Below, piece by piece: positions 1 through 6,743 of a DNA stretch of 12,854 nucleotides. The stretch is from contig JBAQIV010000005.1 of assembly GCA_049289035.1 (NCBI GenBank), positions 1 through 12,854 of the forward strand. The letters are read 5' to 3'. A program made the position numbers and the translations under genes. The notes under the pieces are model-generated. The model searched no databases. It was not told where the DNA came from and worked only from the letters and a program-made list of their open reading frames with translations. The stretch's first letter is position 1; the number at the start of each line of letters is the position of its first letter. Source of the stretch: JAPUDQ01 sp049289035. Lineage in GTDB: Bacteria; Patescibacteriota; Saccharimonadia; Saccharimonadales; Saccharimonadaceae.

Positions 1-20
1 GTAACATACCAGCATATATG

Positions 21-49
21 ACGACAACCCGTTAAGTAAGAGGTATAAT
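21..49 (+). promoter_or_regulatory. Putative promoter of the methyltransferase gene
   Basis: A perfect TATAAT lies at 44-49, and ACGACA (four of six matches to TTGACA) lies at 21-26, with a 17-nt spacer. The -10 box ends only 9 nt before the ATG at 59 and no Shine-Dalgarno is visible, so the transcript would begin about 3 nt before the start codon, essentially leaderless. Seen in sequence; activity is inferred. Confidence 0.55.
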
Positions 50-58
50 AAATAGAAC

Positions 59-1213
59 ATGGCAAATACCAACCTCACCTCCGCCAAGCGCGCCAAAAAT
101 GACGAATTCTACACCCAGTTTACCGACATCCAAAAAGAGATCGAAGCCTACCTCGAATACGACCCCGATACCTTTCATGGCAAAGTGGTCTATTGCAACT
201 GTGATGATCCGTTTGAAAGCAACTTCTTTCGCTACTTTGTGCTCAACTTCAAACGCCTTGGGCTGAAGCGACTCATCACTACCAGCTACAAACCCTCACC
301 TGTTGCCAATACTCAACTGAGCCTGTTTGGTACTGACGTAACCTTGCCACCAGCCAAAGGCCGCCCCAAAGTTACCGCCAACAAATTCGTCATCAGCGAC
401 GTCGGTGACATCAACGGTGACGGTAGCTTTACCCTCGCTGACATTGCCGAACAACTCAAAGCCAACCAGCACAACGAATGGCACCCTCTCGCAGGCGACG
501 GTGACTTTCGCAGTCCCGAGTGCATCGAACTCCTCAAACAAAGTGACATCGTAGTGACCAACCCACCGTTTAGTTTGTTTCGGGAGTATGTGGCGCAGCT
601 GGTGGAGTATGGGAAGAAGTTTTTGATAATCGGGAATATGAATTTATTGTCAAAAAAGGAGATTTTTCCTCTAATCAAAGATAATAAGATGTGGTTTGGG
701 CCAAGTATTACGTCTGGCGATCGTGAGTTTCAGGTACCTGAGACGTATCCATTACAAGCTTCCGGTTGGCGTGTTGATGATAAGGGTAATAAATTTATCC
801 GAGTCAAGGGAGTGCGTTGGTATACAAATCTTGATCATGGGCGACGACACCAGCCACTATCGCTTATGTCAATGGCTGACAACCGTAAATACAATAAAAA
901 GATCATCAAAGACAAGTATAGCTATGTGCAGTATGTTAACTACGATGCCATCGAGGTACCGTTTACCGATGCAATCCCGAGTGATTACGTAGGTGCAATG
1001 GGTGTACCAATCACATTTATCGATAAATATAATCCCGATCAATTTGAAATAATAGGTGTCAGTCTACGTCTTGGTAAATCTATGAGTGATATTGCCCCAA
1101 AAGGTTCATACCAACAAGGAGGCCCTAGCTTTTATGCCGATAATGGTGATGGGACGTATAAGAGACTGTATGACAGAATAATCATTATGCATAAAGGACT
1201 AAAACTTGATTAA
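59..1213 (+). CDS. EcoRI-family adenine-specific DNA methyltransferase
   Basis: Predicted SAM-dependent N6-adenine methyltransferase of the EcoRI modification-methylase family (384 aa). Visible signatures are the N-terminal KNDEFYTQ (13-20), the conserved-looking GKVVYCNCDDP stretch (41-51) and catalytic motif IV NPPF (168-171) at the end of a hydrophobic strand, typical of amino-methyltransferases. The ATG at 59 is chosen because the family signature begins directly after it and a -10 box sits 9 nt upstream. The last 8 nt overlap the TTG start of the next gene, so the two are probably co-translated. No EcoRI-like endonuclease is recognisable, so this may be an orphan methylase or part of a defence system with an unusual partner. 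Base and codon use change near motif IV: 5' of it is GC-richer with C-ending codons, 3' of it is AT-richer. Family assignment is firm; target site and partner are unknown. Confidence 0.88.
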   Translation: MANTNLTSAKRAKNDEFYTQFTDIQKEIEAYLEYDPDTFHGKVVYCNCDDPFESNFFRYFVLNFKRLGLKRLITTSYKPSPVANTQLSLFGTDVTLPPAKGRPKVTANKFVISDVGDINGDGSFTLADIAEQLKANQHNEWHPLAGDGDFRSPECIELLKQSDIVVTNPPFSLFREYVAQLVEYGKKFLIIGNMNLLSKKEIFPLIKDNKMWFGPSITSGDREFQVPETYPLQASGWRVDDKGNKFIRVKGVRWYTNLDHGRRHQPLSLMSMADNRKYNKKIIKDKYSYVQYVNYDAIEVPFTDAIPSDYVGAMGVPITFIDKYNPDQFEIIGVSLRLGKSMSDIAPKGSYQQGGPSFYADNGDGTYKRLYDRIIIMHKGLKLD

Positions 1214-1958
1214 TCAACCATTTTTTCGTACCGTTCGACAGCTTAAAGATGGTAGCTATAGCAAGAATGGTTACGGGGCATACATAGTAGACCCTACATA
1301 CTCCATAGATGGGAAAAATGATATTCGATCATTTCTCATTCTCCAAAAAGAATTTTTGGACATACTTGAGTATATTGAACCGTCTACCTCTAACAATAAA
1401 ACTTACTCTATACGACTAAGAAATTTATTTATACTGTTATGTACGGAAATTGAATCAAATCTAAAGACTATTCTGGTCGCAAATGACCATACCTCTAATC
1501 GTCAAGAGGATAATTGGAATATGAATGATTACCATAATGTTAACCAATCACATTTTCTATCGGACTATAAAGTTTATCTTCCTCACTGGGAGGGCAACAA
1601 TATGAGACAACCCTTCAAGGCGTGGTCAGTCAACGGTGCAGGGCTCATTTGGTATCAATCATACAATAATACAAAGCATGCTCGTTGGAAAAACATAAAA
1701 GAGGCGAATTTAAAAAATGTCGTTAATGCTATGACAGGTTTGACGGCATTAATATCAGCTCAGTTCTATAACATTAACTTTGACGCTCGAGAATATTTAG
1801 AAGCTGAAACAGCTCGAAAAGATAAAGCAATAATAGCGATCGGTGACTATTTTAGTGTAAAATTTCCTGATATACCAATGAATGAAAGATATGATTTACC
1901 ACCTGAATACATAGATGTAAACAATCAGCACAACTTTCAAAAATTTAAATATACATAG
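1206..1958 (+). CDS. HEPN-like helical protein of unknown function, coupled to the methyltransferase
   Basis: I do not recognise a named family with certainty. The 250-aa protein is mostly helical by eye. A helix at 69-90 (IRLRNLFILLCTEIESNLK) and a later YNNTKHAR (153-160) followed by a long helix (165-187) resemble HEPN-like proteins, in which a 'YN..KH.R' segment precedes the final helices. A canonical HEPN RNase motif R-x4-6-H is not obvious. No PD-(D/E)XK, HNH or GIY-YIG nuclease motif is seen. The start is TTG at 1206, inside the final codons of the methyltransferase (8-nt overlap), implying translational coupling and joint function. The gene is very AT-rich (16 G/C of 60 in line 1381-1440), suggesting recent transfer. 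It could be a restriction, toxin or regulatory partner of the methylase; that role is inference. Confidence 0.6.
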   Translation: MINQPFFRTVRQLKDGSYSKNGYGAYIVDPTYSIDGKNDIRSFLILQKEFLDILEYIEPSTSNNKTYSIRLRNLFILLCTEIESNLKTILVANDHTSNRQEDNWNMNDYHNVNQSHFLSDYKVYLPHWEGNNMRQPFKAWSVNGAGLIWYQSYNNTKHARWKNIKEANLKNVVNAMTGLTALISAQFYNINFDAREYLEAETARKDKAIIAIGDYFSVKFPDIPMNERYDLPPEYIDVNNQHNFQKFKYT

Positions 1959-2000
1959 ACAACGTAATAAATACTTAGTCGTTAGACAAAGTTAATATTT

Positions 2001-2525
2001 CTATCTAGTTTTTTTACGTTTGAGTATCGAACCAGCTACATCCCCAAAGCTCCGATAATACTTTCGCCCATGATAGCTTCTTGTAACAAATCGTAGCGGT
2101 ACAAACAACCGTTCGACAGGTAGTGCGCCTGGATGTGGGGCGGGACACAGCGTGAGCCCGCCACTGCGCTTGCATATCTCATACCATCTATCGGTTTTCA
2201 CCGCGTACAAATAGAGTCTATCAGTCAGGTAATGCCTAGATGTCACAGATATGCGACGGATGGTGGACTTCGTGAGGTCGCGTTTGTACTCTTTTATTTC
2301 GACAAGTGCTCGTACAGAATTATTGCCATACCTCACAGATAGCTCGAAGTCTGGAGTATACATACAGTGGGCATGTTTCACACCGTACCGCGGTCGCAGC
2401 CAGCGTCCCGTGAAACCATATGTATCGATTATGCGCGTGAGAGCAATCGATTCGTTGAGTGAATCGAGCCAGACTGTTTGACCGTCTATCGTAAACTGGT
2501 GTCTATGCCCGCGTCGCCGTGCCAT
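2001..2525 (-). CDS. PD-(D/E)XK nuclease candidate, TnsA N-terminal-like
   Basis: A 174-aa basic protein with a likely PD-(D/E)XK nuclease core: an early helix with Glu25 (SLNESIAL), then YTPDFEL with Pro58-Asp59, then a strand ending in Glu76-Ile77-Lys78 (ALVEIKEYK). This E...PD...ExK order and spacing is that of TnsA-like and related restriction endonuclease folds. N- and C-termini are Arg/Lys-rich, consistent with nucleic-acid binding. The ATG at 2525 follows the stop of a 51-aa ORF by 12 nt without a clear Shine-Dalgarno, suggesting coupled translation from the same promoter. It converges with the HEPN-like gene. It lacks a TnsB/C neighbour, so Tn7-type transposition is not supported; a defence nuclease is an alternative. 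Fold call is moderately sure, role unknown. Confidence 0.6.
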   Translation of the reverse strand: MARRRGHRHQFTIDGQTVWLDSLNESIALTRIIDTYGFTGRWLRPRYGVKHAHCMYTPDFELSVRYGNNSVRALVEIKEYKRDLTKSTIRRISVTSRHYLTDRLYLYAVKTDRWYEICKRSGGLTLCPAPHPGALPVERLFVPLRFVTRSYHGRKYYRSFGDVAGSILKRKKTR

Positions 2526-2537
2526 TATATACGAGCA

Positions 2538-2693
2538 CTATTGTTCTTGTTTTTTGCGAAGTTTCGCAGCCTTTTTAAGGGTAGATTGCTGGTCTTGAAC
2601 TGACTTTTTATAGACACGCTGCAGCGCTACGGCAGGCATGGGGCCGTTTTTGTCGAGATATTTCTTTTGTTCTGGAGTAATAGTCAATTCCAT
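2538..2693 (-). CDS. Small basic protein, 51 aa, unknown function
   Basis: A 51-codon ORF starting MELTITPEQKKYLDKNGPMP and ending in a charged helix rich in Lys, Gln and Ala (about 25-51), possibly coiled-coil. Support for a real gene: a good promoter directly upstream (TTGAGA-N18-TATAAT, 2743-2714), an AGGAA ribosome-binding site 7 nt before the ATG, and tight spacing (12 nt) to the downstream nuclease gene. I recognise no family. Small size and position between a zeta-like kinase and a nuclease are compatible with an antitoxin or regulatory partner, but nothing in the sequence proves this. Confidence 0.55.
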   Translation of the reverse strand: MELTITPEQKKYLDKNGPMPAVALQRVYKKSVQDQQSTLKKAAKLRKKQEQ

Positions 2694-2713
2694 GATTTGT
2701 TTCCTATGCTAGT

Positions 2714-2743
2714 ATTATACCATTTGGGCTAGTATGTTCTCAA
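2714..2743 (-). promoter_or_regulatory. Promoter for the 51-aa gene and nuclease
   Basis: Minus-strand TTGAGA (2743-2738) and TATAAT (2719-2714) with an 18-nt spacer. It lies inside the end of the zeta-like gene, whose TAA stop (2717-2715) is part of the -10 box. Predicted RNA begins near 2707, giving a short leader with AGGAA before the ATG at 2693. Confidence 0.55.
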
Positions 2744-3389
2744 TCTCATCTGTATGGTCAATGCTGCTGTTATGCAGTATAAGATTTGCTTGCGAGTCTA
2801 TGCCATTTCGCTTGTCAATGATCCAAAAGCTAAATAGTGAGTTATCTTTATGTTCACGAAATATCGTAAGTAAGTTTTTATTGATTTTGTGACAAGTAGC
2901 CAAAAAACTTTTTCGTTCAATCGCTCTCTTTTTCAACTGTTCCCGTGCTTGGGTTAGCTGCCATGCGGCGGCTTTATCTTGAACTATATATATTATATTT
3001 ACTCTGTATCCTTCATGTATAGTCTTACGAATATTACGTATACTTTGTTCGTGCGAAAGGGTGCCATCAAATATAAAGTCGTATCCGTGTTTTATACATT
3101 CATCAAATAATTTGCTTACTAGTACAGAACCTGCAGAACGATACTTATAATAGTTTTCTGGTTGGTAAAAATCTATGAATTCAACAAGCGCATCATGCTC
3201 TATGGGTATGAAGTCTGACATTTCCATAAGTGTATTTTGCACAAATTCGGTTTTGCCTGCACCGGGAATGCCCGCCATAAAAATGGCAATCTTAGATGCG
3301 GTTGGATGAAATTTTTTCAAACATTTTTCGAGCACAATTCGTTGATTTGACTTGTCTTTCACCCATAATTTTGCATGATGTTCATCCAT
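2715..3389 (-). CDS. Zeta-toxin-like P-loop kinase
   Basis: A 224-aa zeta-toxin family kinase. Known zeta toxins phosphorylate UDP-N-acetylglucosamine and so block peptidoglycan synthesis; some relatives are other small-molecule kinases. Walker A is GIPGAGKT (40-47), followed by the family's conserved acidic residue (HDA, Asp66), a central FIFDGTLS (105-112) and a Lys/Arg-rich lid (153-160, KKRAIERK). No epsilon-type antitoxin precedes it. The only adjacent small gene is the 51-aa ORF downstream, which has its own promoter. The ATG at 3389 has no Shine-Dalgarno but a TATAAT 7 nt upstream, so the mRNA looks leaderless. The gene is AT-rich relative to the DUF262 gene it diverges from. Family call is good; toxicity and substrate are inferred. 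Confidence 0.82.
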   Translation of the reverse strand: MDEHHAKLWVKDKSNQRIVLEKCLKKFHPTASKIAIFMAGIPGAGKTEFVQNTLMEMSDFIPIEHDALVEFIDFYQPENYYKYRSAGSVLVSKLFDECIKHGYDFIFDGTLSHEQSIRNIRKTIHEGYRVNIIYIVQDKAAAWQLTQAREQLKKRAIERKSFLATCHKINKNLLTIFREHKDNSLFSFWIIDKRNGIDSQANLILHNSSIDHTDEIENILAQMV

Positions 3390-3392
3390 GCA

Positions 3393-3402
3393 TATAATTA
3401 TA
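3393..3402. promoter_or_regulatory. Palindromic -10 element between divergent genes
   Basis: TATAATTATA is a perfect palindrome, so it presents TATAAT on both strands. On the minus strand the hexamer (3402-3397) is 7 nt before the zeta-like ATG. On the plus strand the hexamer (3393-3398) could start RNA about 24 nt before the DUF262 start, with TTTGCA (3370-3375) as a weak -35 at 17 nt. Confidence 0.5.
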
Positions 3403-3413
3403 AACTATTCATT

Positions 3414-3422
3414 TGCTATACT
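3414..3422 (+). promoter_or_regulatory. Extended -10 promoter of the DUF262-HNH gene
   Basis: TGCTATACT is an extended -10 (TGn plus TATACT at 3417-3422). Six nucleotides separate it from the ATG at 3429, so transcription starting 7 nt after the box would begin on the A of the ATG. No ribosome-binding site is present. Confidence 0.5.
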
Positions 3423-3428
3423 ACTATC

Positions 3429-4601
3429 ATGAACACCACACTATGGGCGCAGGCTACAGGCAAGACGATTGGCGAGGTCATCGAGGGTTTTGAGTACAAC
3501 GAGTTTGAGGGTAAGGGCTTGTTTGGACTTGGTGGCAAATTGACGATTCAGCCGGAGTACCAGCGAAATTACATCTACCAAAAAGACGGCAAAGACATGG
3601 CTGTGATCGAGAGCATACTCAAAGGCTACCCGATCGGTCTGTTGTATTTCAACCAAACCAGCGACGACACGTACGAAGTGCTCGACGGCCAGCAGCGGAT
3701 TACGAGTATAGGGCGATTTGTCGGCGGTAAATTTGCCATTCGTGATAGCAACGGACACGAGCAGTACTACAGCGGGCTTGCAGCTACCGAGCAACAGCGA
3801 ATTCTTGACACGCCGCTACTTATCTATGTCTGCGAGGGTGAAGAGGGCGAGATTCGTGACTGGTTTCGTACCATCAACATCGCGGGTGTGCCGCTCGAAA
3901 CACAAGAGATTCTCAATGCCGTGTATAGTGGGCCGTTTGTCACCCGAGCCCGCGAAATTTTCAGCAACAGCAACAACGCAATGGTACAAAAATGGGACGC
4001 ATATCTTAAAGGCGACATAAAACGCCAAGCCTACCTCGAACGAGCGCTGGACTGGGTGAGTCACGGTGCGATCGATGCCTACATGAGCAAACACCGTCTC
4101 GACACTGACATAGACGAAGTAAAAAACCATTTCGACGCAGTGATCGACTGGATATCGAGCGTGTTTACCGACGTAAAAAGCGAGATGCGCGGCCGCGAAT
4201 GGGGGAGGCTGTACGATACGTATCATGACCACACCTACGATCCCGCCGAAGTGTCGGCCAAAGTGAGCGAACTGTACGGTAGTGAGTTTGTCGATGACCG
4301 CAAAGGAATTTTTGAATACATACTGGGCGGCTGCGTCGATACTAAACTGCTCAACATACGCGTGTTCGACGACAAGACCAAAAAAGTCGCCTACGAGCGC
4401 CAAACCGCTGCCGCCCGAGCACATGGCACATCGAACTGCTCGTACTGCGCTATCGGCCACGATGCAAACACAGCGAAAATCTGGGATCTCAAAGATATGG
4501 ACGCCGACCACGTAACTGCCTGGAGCCACGGCGGCGCAACCGACGCGACCAACTGTGAGATGCTCTGCATCCCGCACAACCGCGCCAAAGGTAATCGCTA
4601 A
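3429..4601 (+). CDS. DUF262 (GmrSD N-terminal-like) - HNH endonuclease
   Basis: A 390-aa two-domain protein. The N-terminal DUF262/ParB-like domain carries PEYQRNYIY (42-50) and DGQQRITS (86-93), motifs that in GmrS-type proteins bind and hydrolyse nucleotides. The C-terminal end is an HNH nuclease: CxxC (337-340), DADH (358-361), Asn375 and CxxHN (380-384). DUF262 proteins with HNH nucleases belong to phage-restriction systems such as GmrSD-like modification-dependent enzymes; an anti-phage role is therefore likely. I chose the ATG at 3429 over an upstream in-frame ATG at 3375, because the longer form would overlap the divergent zeta gene and because an extended -10 sits 6 nt before 3429. 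GC content is higher than in the zeta gene. Domain calls are firm; biological role is inferred. Confidence 0.85.
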   Translation: MNTTLWAQATGKTIGEVIEGFEYNEFEGKGLFGLGGKLTIQPEYQRNYIYQKDGKDMAVIESILKGYPIGLLYFNQTSDDTYEVLDGQQRITSIGRFVGGKFAIRDSNGHEQYYSGLAATEQQRILDTPLLIYVCEGEEGEIRDWFRTINIAGVPLETQEILNAVYSGPFVTRAREIFSNSNNAMVQKWDAYLKGDIKRQAYLERALDWVSHGAIDAYMSKHRLDTDIDEVKNHFDAVIDWISSVFTDVKSEMRGREWGRLYDTYHDHTYDPAEVSAKVSELYGSEFVDDRKGIFEYILGGCVDTKLLNIRVFDDKTKKVAYERQTAAARAHGTSNCSYCAIGHDANTAKIWDLKDMDADHVTAWSHGGATDATNCEMLCIPHNRAKGNR

Positions 4602-4604
4602 ACA

Positions 4605-4644
4605 TTGACTTCTTCATACAATTTCTGTACAATTGTATGTACAA
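4605..4644 (+). promoter_or_regulatory. Promoter and probable operator of the RHH/PIN pair
   Basis: TTGACT (4605-4610) and TACAAT (4628-4633) with a 17-nt spacer form a good promoter. Three TACAA units start at 4617, 4628 and 4640, spaced 11 and 12 nt and therefore on one helix face. The middle one is part of the palindrome TACAATTGTA (4628-4637), which covers the -10, and TGTACA occurs twice (4627-4632, 4638-4643). This is a plausible autoregulatory site for the RHH protein. Confidence 0.6.
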
Positions 4645-4652
4645 GGAATCTT

Positions 4653-4925
4653 ATGAATACGACACAGACATTTAACGTATCATTCCCAGTGAAGTTACTG
4701 GAGATGGTCGACAAACAAGCCGCGGCGCAGTTCGGTAGTCGCAGTGATTTTTTGCGAGCCGCGGCGTTGCACTATATAAAACAAGAAGCAGAATGGGAGT
4801 ATTTGTTCAGTGAGGGCAAAAAAATCGGTTCCCAAAGTCAGTTTGGCTCAGAGGAAGGGGCTGTTGCAGAGCTTGGCCGGCAGCGACGCACTTCCGGTCG
4901 CTGGACGGTCAAAAAAGCAGCCTGA
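4653..4925 (+). CDS. Ribbon-helix-helix antitoxin/repressor
   Basis: A 90-aa protein with an N-terminal ribbon-helix-helix DNA-binding domain: beta strand QTFNVSFP (5-12), helix 13-25, turn FGSRSD (27-32) and helix 33-43. The charged C-terminal half (45-90) would wrap the partner toxin. The ATG at 4653 is preceded by AAGGAA (4643-4648); an upstream in-frame start at 4605 would lie within the promoter and is rejected. It overlaps the following PIN toxin gene, the standard antitoxin-toxin order, and probably represses its own promoter through the TACAA repeats. The RHH call is good; antitoxin function is inferred from context. Confidence 0.8.
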   Translation: MNTTQTFNVSFPVKLLEMVDKQAAAQFGSRSDFLRAAALHYIKQEAEWEYLFSEGKKIGSQSQFGSEEGAVAELGRQRRTSGRWTVKKAA

Positions 4926-5322
4926 GTATCGTATCGTGGTCGATACAAGTGTCCTGATCGGCGCGATATTTTTTGGCGGGTCGACCCTAAAAGTCTTGAG
5001 ACATATCATGCAACACCAGACCATGATACTGTCGGACTTCATCATCGAAGAGCTTGTACAATTTACTAAAAATACCACGCCTCGTGTATCGTACAAAATG
5101 CAGCACCTCATGCGTGAAAAATTGAGTACATACGTTCGCGTCTATGATGTTCTACTAGATGTTGAGATTCGTGATCCGAACGATCTCGACATTGTACGAC
5201 TAGCTATAACGCATGATGCCATGATTGTCTCGAGCGACAAAGATCTGCAGGCCTTGAAGGATGTCAGAGTTACGGTAGTATCGCCCGCTGAGTATGCCGC
5301 GTTGTTTTTCGGAAAAGCCTGA
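4864..5322 (+). CDS. PIN-domain toxin (putative RNase)
   Basis: A PIN-domain protein of a type II toxin-antitoxin module. With the chosen TTG start it has 152 aa. The acidic active-site set is visible: Asp27 in VVDTSVL, Glu62/63 in IIEELV, Asp107/109 in DPNDLDIVRLA and Asp125/127 in SSDKDL. PIN toxins are Mg-dependent RNases that usually cut tRNA or mRNA. No ATG lies at a suitable place. TTG 4864 follows a strong Shine-Dalgarno (GAGGAAGGGG, 4851-4860), so it is preferred over GTG 4810, which has none. Either way the gene starts inside the antitoxin in another frame (62-nt overlap with the TTG start), coupling toxin synthesis to antitoxin translation. Domain call is firm, start codon uncertain. 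Confidence 0.8.
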   Translation: MQSLAGSDALPVAGRSKKQPEYRIVVDTSVLIGAIFFGGSTLKVLRHIMQHQTMILSDFIIEELVQFTKNTTPRVSYKMQHLMREKLSTYVRVYDVLLDVEIRDPNDLDIVRLAITHDAMIVSSDKDLQALKDVRVTVVSPAEYAALFFGKA

Positions 5323-5361
5323 CGGAGTATACTAGAGTACATAATCCTTAGAGGAGTATCC

Positions 5362-5571
5362 ATGCAACGAATCGCAACCAAAATATTTATCTACGCCTCG
5401 GTCGTTTTTGGCGTGACGGGCGTGTTAATGGTACTTGTCATGCCTGACAACGACGCGCAGCGTTCGCCGTTGCACGTATTTTTAACAAAGGTGTTGCTTA
5501 TGTGCGTGTTTGTCATATTATCGTCGTTTGCGCTGAGCGTCGCGGGAAAGTACTTACATGGTAAAAAATAG
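5362..5571 (+). CDS. Small two-helix membrane protein
   Basis: A 69-aa protein with two predicted membrane helices (about 7-27 and 39-63) joined by a short polar loop (PDNDAQRSP) and ending in a basic tail. AGAGGAG lies just before the ATG, a strong ribosome-binding site; a possible -10 (TATACT, 5328-5333) lies upstream without a clear -35. The last 14 nt overlap the next membrane-protein gene, so both are probably co-translated. No family recognised; a partner subunit of the following protein is the simplest inference. Confidence 0.7.
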   Translation: MQRIATKIFIYASVVFGVTGVLMVLVMPDNDAQRSPLHVFLTKVLLMCVFVILSSFALSVAGKYLHGKK

Positions 5572-6715
5572 TTGGCAAAAACCGCTCAATCGAATTTATA
5601 GTTACTGGGGCGTACTCGGCAATGCGTTTACCATCGGGCTTATCCTCGGCATGATCGTACTATTTGCGGGTAGTTTGTTTGGGCCGATCACGCAAGGGGA
5701 TACGCAAGAGTACCTGACGGTGCAGCCTGATAGCTTTTGGCGCTCTCAAGCAATGCTCAATAGTCTATTTGCTGTACCGTTTGTGATCGCGCTGTATTTT
5801 ATGTACGATACCTATCGTAAAAAACGAGCGGTTTCAGCTCGACCAGTCACTGTATCACAATTGGCGAAAAATCAGCAGTATCAGTATGCCTATGAAGCGA
5901 CAAACCAGATACGTTCTAAAAACTTCATGCTCATACCCCAGCGTGACGCAAAAGTGACCAACTGTATGTCGTGCGACGACTGGATATACGGCGAATTGTC
6001 ATATAACATTTATCAGCATACACGGTATGGCGACTATGTATCAGAAACTGTCTATTATTCACTGCTGGAAGTACCTCTGCCACGGAAGCTACCCAACATG
6101 TTTTTTGATGGATTCAAGGCTCATGGACGGCAGTTTCATTGGCTCATCGATTCTGAGCAAATCACAAGCCTTGAGGGTGATTTTGACAACTATTTCATCA
6201 CGTACTTTCCCGAACAATACCACATCGACGCGCGAAGCATCATATCACCAGAGGTGATGCAGGCGATGATCGATATCTACCCGGCTGACATCGAAATCTA
6301 TGGCAATAGCCTCTATATCTACAGTCCACTTTTGCCGACGAGCGACATCACATCCTTTACTCAAAAAGCACTCAAAATCCGCGACGTCATGATGGATCAT
6401 TCACAGTATTATCATGATAGCCTTGCTGACAGTGGCGACCGCTCAACGGTATCTGTCTACGGCGCATCTCTCAACAAACGCAATGTTTTCCCGTGGGCTT
6501 CTCTTATTTTTGCTGTCGTCATACTGTGGGCTATATTTTCTCAAGCGCCGTTAGAGGAGTTGTTGTCGCCAAAGATTTTGACAATCATTGTTGTCTGGGG
6601 AGGGGTCGCGGGGTACGAAATTGTCACATGGTATCGTGCTCGCGCTAAACTGAAACGAAAGCGGCAACAACTGTATCAAAAAGTAGGAAAACTTCGCGCG
6701 AAGAATATCCGATAA
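5558..6715 (+). CDS. Four-helix membrane protein, DUF3137-like central domain
   Basis: A 385-aa membrane protein with helices near 19-43, 67-84, 331-348 and 360-378, placing a large domain (about 100-325) on one side. That domain has a segment DFDNYFITYFPEQYHIDARSI (208-228) followed by a YGNSLYIY strand (258-265), a layout resembling DUF3137 proteins ('...F..yf.v...d...a..il.p..m'). Function of that family is unknown to me. A CMSCDDW (136-142) gives two nearby Cys. The C-terminus is strongly basic. The ATG at 5558 overlaps the 69-aa gene by 14 nt and has GGGAAAG 7 nt upstream. It converges with the lipid kinase gene with only 28 nt between stops and no obvious terminator there. Confidence 0.65.
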   Translation: MVKNSWQKPLNRIYSYWGVLGNAFTIGLILGMIVLFAGSLFGPITQGDTQEYLTVQPDSFWRSQAMLNSLFAVPFVIALYFMYDTYRKKRAVSARPVTVSQLAKNQQYQYAYEATNQIRSKNFMLIPQRDAKVTNCMSCDDWIYGELSYNIYQHTRYGDYVSETVYYSLLEVPLPRKLPNMFFDGFKAHGRQFHWLIDSEQITSLEGDFDNYFITYFPEQYHIDARSIISPEVMQAMIDIYPADIEIYGNSLYIYSPLLPTSDITSFTQKALKIRDVMMDHSQYYHDSLADSGDRSTVSVYGASLNKRNVFPWASLIFAVVILWAIFSQAPLEELLSPKILTIIVVWGGVAGYEIVTWYRARAKLKRKRQQLYQKVGKLRAKNIR

Positions 6716-6743
6716 ACGTATTCAATATAACGGTGCCATCATA

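Noticed and set aside
2549..2567. Hairpin GCGAA-GT-TTCGC with a T run as a terminator
   Set aside because: On the plus strand the T run precedes the hairpin and on the minus strand it is followed by A; the loop is 2 nt and it lies in the 51-aa coding sequence.
3816..4577. 253-aa minus-strand open frame
   Set aside because: It is antisense to the DUF262-HNH gene, has no domain signature, and follows from the codon bias of that gene.
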